Part shown: one piece after another, positions 56,681-64,000 of the stretch
How positions within the stretch are numbered: position 1 is the first letter of the stretch
How the letters are laid out: the number at the start of each line of letters is the position of its first letter
Assembly (NCBI RefSeq): GCF_016765655.2
Contig: NZ_CP086106.1
Location: 5,478,501-5,542,500, forward strand
Direction of reading: 5' to 3'
Length of the DNA: 64,000 nt
DNA from: Skermanella mucosa
Lineage (GTDB): Bacteria; Pseudomonadota; Alphaproteobacteria; Azospirillales; Azospirillaceae
Notes under the pieces: model-generated
What the model was told of the DNA's origin: nothing
Databases searched by the model: none
The model's input: the letters and a program-made list of their open reading frames with translations, nothing else
Made by a program: the position numbers and the translations under genes

Positions 56681-57987
56681 CGCCGGATCCGGCTTTCGGA
56701 CCCCGCTTCGAACCCTTGCCGGCCGCCCGCACCGCAGGCGGCACGGCACGGCGGGTGGGCGTCGAGATCGAGTTCATGGGCATCGGCGTCGCCGAGGCGG
56801 CGCGGGCCCTGGCCATAGGCCTGGGCGGGCTGCCGCTGGAGGAGGACCCCCATGCCTTCACCGTCCGCGGCACCGGGATCGGCGATCTCGCGGTCGAGCT
56901 GGACCTCCGGCACACCCATCCCCAGCGCCATGCCGGCGCCCTGCGGCTCCGGCCGGGTCCCGCCGGCGCCGCCTGGCTGGGCAGGATCGCCGGCGGCATC
57001 GTCCCGCGCGAGCTGATCACGGCACCGCTGCCGCCGGACCGCCTGCCCGAGGTGGACGAGGTCGTGGCGGTGCTGCGGGACGCCGGGGCGACCGGGAACG
57101 GCGCCATCCGGTTCGGCTCGCCGGGCTTCGGATCGCCCCAGTTCGGTTCGCTCGGCCTGCACTTCAACATCGACGTGCCCGGGCTGGAGGTCGGATGCCT
57201 GCTGGCCCATCTGCGCGCCTTCATGCTGCTCGACCGCTGGCTGCGCACGCCGCAGCCGGGACCGCGCGGGGTCTTGTCCGGAACGCGGGCGGCCACGCCG
57301 CCCCCGTATCCGGAGGAGTATGTCCTGAGGGTCCTGCATCCGGACTACGCGCCGGATCTCGACGGCTTCATCGACGACTATCTCGCGGCCAACCCGACCC
57401 GCGACCGCGGGCTGGACCTGCTGCCGCTGCTGCTGCACATCGATCCCGACCGGGTCCGGCAGCGGTTGCCGCGGGAGAAGATCGGCGCGCGCGCCGTCTT
57501 CCATTACCGCGTGCCGCAGGCCCATGTGGGCGTGCCGGGCTGGAGCCTCGCGCCGGAATGGAACCGCTGGGTGGCGGTCGAACGGCTCGCCGGCGATCCG
57601 CTCCGGGTCGACCGGCTCAGCCGGGCCTGGCTGCTGTTCCGGGGACTTCCGGTCGGGGGGGACGCCGAGGATGGCGACGATCGCGGGGACGGCCGCGGGG
57701 AGGGCGGCGGCCGGGATCAGGCGGTCAGCCGGTCGTCCATCAGGCGCGCGGGCGGTAGTCCGACCCTGACCGTCGTGCCCCAGCCGAGCGAGCTTTCGAT
57801 GACGAGCCGCCCGCCATGGGCATTCACCAGATGGGCGGTCAGCGGCAGCCCCAGCCCGGTGCCGCTGTGGCGCCGGCTCAGGGCGCTCTCGATCTGGCCG
57901 AAAGGCTCCAGCGCCTTGGCGACGCCTTCCGGGGACATGCCGATGCCGTTGTCCTCGACGCGGATCTCGGCGCCGCCGTCGGCCTGA
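56662..57987 (+). CDS. putative amidoligase
   Basis: A glutamine-synthetase-like amidoligase (about 310 family-like residues): RRVGVEIEFMGIGVAEAA is the first strand with the metal-binding glutamates, followed by ELDLRHTHPQRHAG, RELITAPLPPDRLPEVDE, GLHFNIDVPG and EEYVLRVLHPDYAPDLDGFIDDYL. Such enzymes make amide or peptide bonds, but the substrate is unknown. The GTG start has GGAGG ten bases before it. The last 90 codons run over the opposite-strand kinase gene and look non-biological after a G7 tract at 57655-57661; the true end is probably earlier. Confidence 0.78.
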   Translation: MRRDGLTPDPAFGPRFEPLPAARTAGGTARRVGVEIEFMGIGVAEAARALAIGLGGLPLEEDPHAFTVRGTGIGDLAVELDLRHTHPQRHAGALRLRPGPAGAAWLGRIAGGIVPRELITAPLPPDRLPEVDEVVAVLRDAGATGNGAIRFGSPGFGSPQFGSLGLHFNIDVPGLEVGCLLAHLRAFMLLDRWLRTPQPGPRGVLSGTRAATPPPYPEEYVLRVLHPDYAPDLDGFIDDYLAANPTRDRGLDLLPLLLHIDPDRVRQRLPREKIGARAVFHYRVPQAHVGVPGWSLAPEWNRWVAVERLAGDPLRVDRLSRAWLLFRGLPVGGDAEDGDDRGDGRGEGGGRDQAVSRSSIRRAGGSPTLTVVPQPSELSMTSRPPWAFTRWAVSGSPSPVPLWRRLRALSIWPKGSSALATPSGDMPMPLSSTRISAPPSA

Positions 57988-59513
57988 CGGCCGACCCGGA
58001 TCCGGACCTCGCCGCCGGGGGCGGTGAACTTGATCGCATTGGTCAGCAGGTTGAGGATGATCTGGCGCAACCGGAGCTCGTCGGCCCAGACCAGCCGGAC
58101 CGACCGGTCGGCGAACTGGACGGCGATGTCGATGTTGCCGTCGCGGGCCATGGGTTCGACCAGGTGCCGGCAGGTCGCGACGGCCCGGGGCAGGTCGACC
58201 GCCTCCTCGTGCAGTTCGATCCGCTCCGCCTCGGCCTTGGAGAAGTCCAGGATGTCGTTGATCAGGGCCAGCAGATGCTGGCCGCTGCGGTGGATGTCCT
58301 CGGCGTAGTCCTGGTACCGGGCGCTGCTGGCGCCGAACATCGCGTCCCGGATGATCTCGGAGAAGCCGATGATCGCGTTCAGCGGGGTGCGCAACTCGTG
58401 GCTCATGGACGCCAGGAACTGGGTCTTGGTCCGGCTCGCCTGCTCCGCCGACCGGCGCGCCGTCTCGCTCTCCTGGATCAGGCTTTCCACCTGGCGCAGC
58501 AGGGCGTCGAACTCCCGGGCGAGCGCGCCGATCTCGTCCCCGCGGTCCACCAGGCCCGGCCGGGCGAGATCGCCGGTGGTGCGGATCGACAGGATATGGC
58601 CGGTCAGGGCCAGCACCGGCGCCAGGATCAGGCGGTTGAGCATCAGCCAGAGGATCACCAGGGCGCCGCCGCAGGCGACCACCAGCAGAGCCATGGCCAA
58701 ATGCACCGTTCGCCCCGCCGCCAGGGCGGCGTCGCGCGGCATGGTCATCCGGGCCAGCATCGCGTGATGGCCGTGCATGTCGTCGATCATTCCGGTGACG
58801 ACCAGCACGTCGTCCCGGCGATCCAGCACCAGCGGGTGATCGTGCCCGCCATGCTCCGGGAAGGCGGCGCCGGTCGCCGGATCCTTGAACAGGAACTCCA
58901 CGTCGATCTGGACCCGCCGGCGGACGGCGGCCACCGTTTCCCGGTCGATGACGCGCCCGAACACCAGCGTGCCCAGGGCGGGGCCGCTCCGGTCGGTCGG
59001 CTGGATCGCGCGGGCCGCCATGATGATCGGCCCGCGGTCGCTCAGGACGATCCCGTCGATGGAACCCGGAGTACCGTCGGGAGCATCGTCGGCAGGCGCC
59101 AGGGGAAGGATCTCGCGGGACAGCCCTGCCGGCACGCCTTCGCTCAGCCGGTCGCCGTCGAGCGAGGTGCCGTAGAGCAGGCTGCCGTCGGTCGCCACCA
59201 CGAGCAGGACATCGACACCCATGTCCCGAAGCACCGCCGCCGAGATGTTGCGCTCCGGAAACTCGGGCAGCGCTCCGGTCACGAAGGCCGCGGTCTCGTC
59301 CCACTTCGCCCAGTCGTTCGCGTTCCGGCCGAACGCCTCGTTCTCCGCCGCCAGCGCCTGCTCTACCCGAAGCAGGTTGCGCCGGGCTTCCTCCGCCTCG
59401 AGCATCTCGAATCCGGGAACCACGAGGGATTGCAGCAGGATCCAGCTCACGGCGATCATCAGCGCGGCGATCAGTGCCATCACCGAGAGAATTTTCAGGC
59501 GCAGCGACATCAA
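57717..59513 (-). CDS. CHASE4-domain sensor histidine kinase
   Basis: A 598-residue membrane kinase. Two membrane helices (about 8-30 and 285-307) flank a periplasmic CHASE4 domain with the signature NANDWAKWDETAAFV; a HAMP linker, HisKA domain with His in SMSHELRTPLNAIIGFSEII, and ATPase domain (LLTNAIKFTAPGG, VEDNGIGMSPE, GTGLGLPLT) follow. CHASE4 ligands are unknown. There is no response regulator next to it. Its 3' end overlaps the amidoligase reading frame. Upstream at 59580-59640 is an AT-rich stretch, presumably its promoter. Confidence 0.9.
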   Translation of the reverse strand: MMSLRLKILSVMALIAALMIAVSWILLQSLVVPGFEMLEAEEARRNLLRVEQALAAENEAFGRNANDWAKWDETAAFVTGALPEFPERNISAAVLRDMGVDVLLVVATDGSLLYGTSLDGDRLSEGVPAGLSREILPLAPADDAPDGTPGSIDGIVLSDRGPIIMAARAIQPTDRSGPALGTLVFGRVIDRETVAAVRRRVQIDVEFLFKDPATGAAFPEHGGHDHPLVLDRRDDVLVVTGMIDDMHGHHAMLARMTMPRDAALAAGRTVHLAMALLVVACGGALVILWLMLNRLILAPVLALTGHILSIRTTGDLARPGLVDRGDEIGALAREFDALLRQVESLIQESETARRSAEQASRTKTQFLASMSHELRTPLNAIIGFSEIIRDAMFGASSARYQDYAEDIHRSGQHLLALINDILDFSKAEAERIELHEEAVDLPRAVATCRHLVEPMARDGNIDIAVQFADRSVRLVWADELRLRQIILNLLTNAIKFTAPGGEVRIRVGRQADGGAEIRVEDNGIGMSPEGVAKALEPFGQIESALSRRHSGTGLGLPLTAHLVNAHGGRLVIESSLGWGTTVRVGLPPARLMDDRLTA

Positions 59514-59697
59514 CGAACTCCGGGGCGGCGGTCCCCAGGTGAGGAACTCTCGAAACCGGTACCTATCCTAGCCCAGCTCTTCCTTTTTTTGTAGTGATAG
59601 GCTACCTATTTAGATAGTATTATGTAAATATTCGGAGAGGATCAGAAAATTGCCGCGACCCGGCAAGCTATCGTCCGGCCAAGCTCTTTCCTGCACC

Positions 59698-60636
59698 TCA
59701 TTCGGCGGTCCGATAGGTGCTCTCGATCCCGGCGATCAAGGACTTCCCCTCGGCCAGCAGGAAGCGGCGAAGCTGGGTATGGACCGGCAGCAGGGGCATA
59801 TGACGCCGCCAGGCCACGAACCAGTTCCGCATCAGCGGCAGGCCCTGCACCGGCAGGACGGTCAGCAGGCCCATGCGCAGTTCCAGCACGATGGTATGGC
59901 GGGAGATCAGGGCCACGCCCATCCCGGCCATGACCGCCTGCTTGATCGTCTCGTTGCTGCTCGACGTCAGGGCGATATGGGGCGTGAAGCCGGCTCCCCG
60001 GAAGAAATTCTCCATCAGCGCGCGGGTGCCGGAGCCTTCCTCGCGGACTATGAAGCGCTCCTCCGCCAGCCCGTCCAGCGGGATGTCCGCCTGCCCCGCC
60101 AGCCGGTGCCCCGGCGGGGCGATCAGGACGGACGGATGCGGCGCGAAGGGATCGGCCGCCACGTCGGCGTCGTCGGGCGGCTTGCCCATGACCGCGATGT
60201 CCACCTCCCCCGACAGCAGGGCCGCGATGATGTCGCGCCGGTTGCCCTCGTGCAGGTGGATGGCGATCCTCGGATACTCGGCCTGGAAGCGCGACAGCAT
60301 CCGGGGCATGATGTATTTGGCGGTGCTGACCAGCCCGATCCGGGCATGGCCGCCGCTCAGCCCCTTCAGCTCCCGCATCCGCTCGTCGGCGTCCGACAGG
60401 GCCTTCAGCACGACCGAGGCGTATTCCAGCAGGGCCGCCCCGGCCTCCGTCAGGACCACCCGGCGGCCGACCCGCTCGAACAGGGCGAAGCCGCACAGCC
60501 CCTCGATCTGCTTGATCTGGAACGATACCGCCGCCGGGGTAAGCCCGAGCCGCTCGGCCACGCGGGCGAAGGACAGCGTGTGCGCCGCCTCCACGAAGAC
60601 CTGGAGCTGACGGATCGTGGAATGCCGCAGGGTCAT
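59698..60636 (-). CDS. cbbR: CbbR, LysR-type regulator of the cbb operon
   Basis: A 312-residue LysR protein: RQLQVFVEAAHTLSFARVAERLGLTPAAVSFQIKQIE is the HTH, then a substrate-binding domain with GHARIGLVSTAKYIMPRMLSRF and LIAPPGHRLAGQ. It is divergent from cbbL, the standard place for CbbR, which activates the Calvin-cycle operon in response to metabolites such as ribulose bisphosphate or NADPH. The start at MTLRHSTIRQL is the family one. Confidence 0.93.
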   Translation of the reverse strand: MTLRHSTIRQLQVFVEAAHTLSFARVAERLGLTPAAVSFQIKQIEGLCGFALFERVGRRVVLTEAGAALLEYASVVLKALSDADERMRELKGLSGGHARIGLVSTAKYIMPRMLSRFQAEYPRIAIHLHEGNRRDIIAALLSGEVDIAVMGKPPDDADVAADPFAPHPSVLIAPPGHRLAGQADIPLDGLAEERFIVREEGSGTRALMENFFRGAGFTPHIALTSSSNETIKQAVMAGMGVALISRHTIVLELRMGLLTVLPVQGLPLMRNWFVAWRRHMPLLPVHTQLRRFLLAEGKSLIAGIESTYRTAE

Positions 60637-62235
<1,599 letters not shown>

Positions 62236-62252
62236 GCTCCGTTCCAAGAGAC

Positions 62253-62346
62253 GCCTTCCCCCGTCCCCCTTCCGCTCCCCCCGGAAGGCCGAAGGTCCCC
62301 GGTCGTTCCTCCCCTGTCCTCCAGGGGACCCGGGACGGGGGAAGGC
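62253..62346 (+). promoter_or_regulatory. folded cbbL-cbbS spacer (three-way junction)
   Basis: GCCTTCCCCCGTCCC (62253-62267) pairs perfectly with GGGACGGGGGAAGGC (62332-62346), 15 bp. Inside lie two more hairpins: CCTTCCG/CGGAAGG (62268-62274 with 62282-62288) and CCCCTG/CAGGGG (62311-62316 with 62322-62327). The cbbS ribosome site lies just outside. It may stabilise or partly terminate the mRNA and so set the L:S ratio. Confidence 0.65.
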
Positions 62347-62387
62347 TTCCCCGCCTGTTCGCCGCGAACCCAAGAAGGACCATTCCC

Positions 62388-62804
62388 ATGCGCCTGACCC
62401 AGGGTCAGTTCTCGTTCCTTCCCGACCTGACGGACGACGAGATCAAGCAGCAGATCACCTACGCGCTCAGTCAGGGCTGGGCCGTCGCGATCGAATCGAC
62501 CGACGATCCCCACCCCCGCAACACCTATTGGGACATGTGGGGCACCCCGATGTTCGACATCGCCGATGCCGCCGGCGTGATGATGGAGGTAAAGGCCTGC
62601 CGCAAGGCGAACAAGGGCAAGTACATCAAGGTGCTGGCCTTCGACGCCGGCAAGGGCTTCGAAAGCATCCGCATGTCCTTCATCATCGACCGCCCGGACG
62701 AGGAGAAGGGCTTCGAGCTGGTCCGCGCCGAGGGACCCGGCCGCCAGGTCAACTACACCGTCCGAAGCTACGCGACCGAGAAGCCCACGGGCGCACGGTA
62801 CTGA
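62388..62804 (+). CDS. cbbS: RuBisCO small subunit
   Basis: A 138-residue small subunit of the red type, with the conserved start [33 protein letters not shown] and the long C-terminal beta-hairpin extension ([18 protein letters not shown]) that fills the L8S8 central channel in form IC/ID enzymes. AAGAAGGACCATTCCC precedes the ATG. Confidence 0.97.
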   Translation: MRLTQGQFSFLPDLTDDEIKQQITYALSQGWAVAIESTDDPHPRNTYWDMWGTPMFDIADAAGVMMEVKACRKANKGKYIKVLAFDAGKGFESIRMSFIIDRPDEEKGFELVRAEGPGRQVNYTVRSYATEKPTGARY

Positions 62805-62816
62805 GGGAGCGGCACC

Positions 62817-63527
62817 ATGAGCAGCGGCGGCTTCCGGATCGCCCCCAGCATCCTGTCGGCCGACTTCGCCCGGCTGGGCGAAGAGGTCGAGAACGTCATC
62901 GCGGCGGGAGCGGACATCGTCCATTTCGACGTGATGGACAACCACTACGTTCCCAACCTGACCATCGGGCCGCTCGTCTGCGAAGCGATCCGGCCCCGCA
63001 CCCGCGCTCCGATCGACGTCCACCTCATGGTCAAGCCGGTGGACGCGCTGGTGCCGATGTTCGCCAAGGCGGGCGCCGACATCATCTCGTTCCACCCGGA
63101 AGCGTCGGAGCATGTGGACCGTACCCTGGCGCTGATCCGGGACCATGGCTGCAAGGCGGGGCTGGCCTTGAACCCGGCCACCCCGCTCCAGCACCTGGAC
63201 CACGTGATGGATCGGCTCGACCTGATCCTGGTCATGTCGGTCAACCCGGGCTTCGGCGGCCAGGGCTTCATCCCCGAGGCCCTGGCCAAGATCGCCCTGA
63301 TCCGCCGCCGGATCGACTGCCACGCGGCGGAAAGCGGGCGGGAGATCTGGCTGGAGGTGGACGGCGGCATCAAGGCCGGCAACATCCGCGCCGTCGCGGA
63401 AGCCGGGGCCGACACCTTCGTCGCCGGCTCCGCGATCTTCGGCGCCCGCGGAACGGACGGCTCCTACCGGGAGGTGCTGGCCGACTTGCGCAACGCCCTG
63501 GAACCGGCAGCGCGGAGGGCGGCATGA
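62817..63527 (+). CDS. rpe: ribulose-phosphate 3-epimerase
   Basis: A 236-residue TIM-barrel epimerase: [35 protein letters not shown] with metal-binding His/Asp, [21 protein letters not shown] and [32 protein letters not shown]. It links the pentose-phosphate and Calvin cycles. Its position in the cbb operon makes it the CbbE copy. The stop overlaps the cbbX start as ATGA. Confidence 0.97.
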   Translation: MSSGGFRIAPSILSADFARLGEEVENVIAAGADIVHFDVMDNHYVPNLTIGPLVCEAIRPRTRAPIDVHLMVKPVDALVPMFAKAGADIISFHPEASEHVDRTLALIRDHGCKAGLALNPATPLQHLDHVMDRLDLILVMSVNPGFGGQGFIPEALAKIALIRRRIDCHAAESGREIWLEVDGGIKAGNIRAVAEAGADTFVAGSAIFGARGTDGSYREVLADLRNALEPAARRAA

Positions 63528-64000
63528 CCGCGCTGGCAACGGACACCCGGACATCCGTCGATCTCGACGCGCTGTACGCCGCGTCGAACATCGGCGAGAT
63601 CCTGGACCAGCTCGACCGCGAACTGGTCGGCCTCGTCCCCGTCAAGGCCCGCATCCGCGAGATCGCGGCCCTGCTGCTGATCGACCAGGCGCGCCGGCAA
63701 CTCGGCCTCGCGACCGACCCGCCGTCGCTGCACATGAGCTTCACCGGCAATCCCGGCACGGGCAAGACGACGGTCGCCCGGCGCATGGCCGGCATCCTGC
63801 ACCGCCTGGGCTATATCCGCCGCGACCATGTGGTCTCGGTGACCCGCGACGACCTGGTCGGCCAGTATATCGGCCACACCGCGCCGAAGACCAAGGAAGC
63901 CCTGAAGAAGGCCATGGGCGGCGTGCTGTTCATCGACGAGGCCTATTATCTCTACCGGCCCGAGAACGAGCGCGACTACGGGCAGGAGGCGATCGAGATC
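63524..64000 (+). CDS. cbbX: CbbX, red-type RuBisCO activase (partial)
   Basis: The first 159 residues of an AAA+ protein. Walker A is in [18 protein letters not shown] and Walker B in [15 protein letters not shown], with the CbbX-specific [21 protein letters not shown] pore-side segment. CbbX uses ATP to release inhibitory sugar phosphates from red-type RuBisCO, matching the form IC cbbL here. The gene continues beyond the window. Confidence 0.95.
   Translation, partial: MTALATDTRTSVDLDALYAASNIGEILDQLDRELVGLVPVKARIREIAALLLIDQARRQLGLATDPPSLHMSFTGNPGTGKTTVARRMAGILHRLGYIRRDHVVSVTRDDLVGQYIGHTAPKTKEALKKAMGGVLFIDEAYYLYRPENERDYGQEAIEI

Noticed and set aside
56506-59304. A 932-residue minus-strand frame
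   Set aside because: It runs through the kinase in the wrong frame and across the amidoligase and zeta genes; sequence is Arg/Pro/Gly-rich without domains.

Overview
The window is high-GC DNA from an alphaproteobacterium. Gene content fits a Rhodospirillales / Azospirillum-Skermanella type organism; this is inferred from the conserved blocks (glyA-nrdR-ribD-ribE-ribBX-ribH-nusB-thiL, comF-grxC-nitrilase, rplM-rpsI-argC, MucR, LdtR, DUF2336, DUF1178, form IC RuBisCO with CbbX) and not from any rRNA gene. No tRNA, rRNA, CRISPR array or insertion sequence was seen. The organism looks metabolically versatile: reduced-sulfur oxidation, micro-oxic respiration, Calvin-cycle CO2 fixation, PHA use, and valine and lysine/tryptophan catabolism.

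Layout. 1-7600: one flank of a sox (thiosulfate/sulfide oxidation) cluster. Two plus-strand periplasmic protein genes face a seven-gene minus-strand operon, soxE-soxF-napC-tetraheme cytochrome-soxC-soxD-dsrE. Both transcription units are preceded by the same AT-rich dyad (TTATAT-N11-TATATAAT). 7600-12000: two DUF2336 proteins, a Nudix hydrolase, a small Gly/Gln-rich protein and DUF1178. 12000-17900: a methyltransferase, a histidine kinase with a plant-type ethylene-binding membrane domain and its receiver partner, then nitrilase, glutaredoxin, comF and another methyltransferase. 17900-23400: fnr-type regulator and ccoGHIS (assembly of cbb3 oxidase), including a 58-residue ccoS that overlaps ccoI; ccoNOQP is not in the window.

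23400-37300: enoyl-CoA hydratase, thioesterase, rplM-rpsI, argC, the riboflavin/nusB/thiL operon (interrupted by an acyltransferase on the other strand), nrdR, glyA, rpiB and mucR. 37300-46400: gcdH, ldtR, a valine-degradation operon (acyl-CoA dehydrogenase, HIBYL-CoA hydrolase, mmsB), lipid kinase, phosphoesterase and hemB. 46400-56000: thioesterase, three GST genes, a VOC protein, ettA, phaZ, a methyltransferase and a cellulose-synthase-like glycosyltransferase. 56300-59500: an ATPase zeta-subunit paralogue coupled to an amidoligase, and a CHASE4 histidine kinase. 59700-64000: cbbR divergent from cbbL-cbbS-rpe-cbbX; cbbX is cut by the window end.

The points most worth following are the ethylene-receptor-like kinase module, the NapC plus duplicated di-haem cytochrome pair inside the sox operon together with its paired operators, the zeta/amidoligase pair, and a long folded spacer between cbbL and cbbS.
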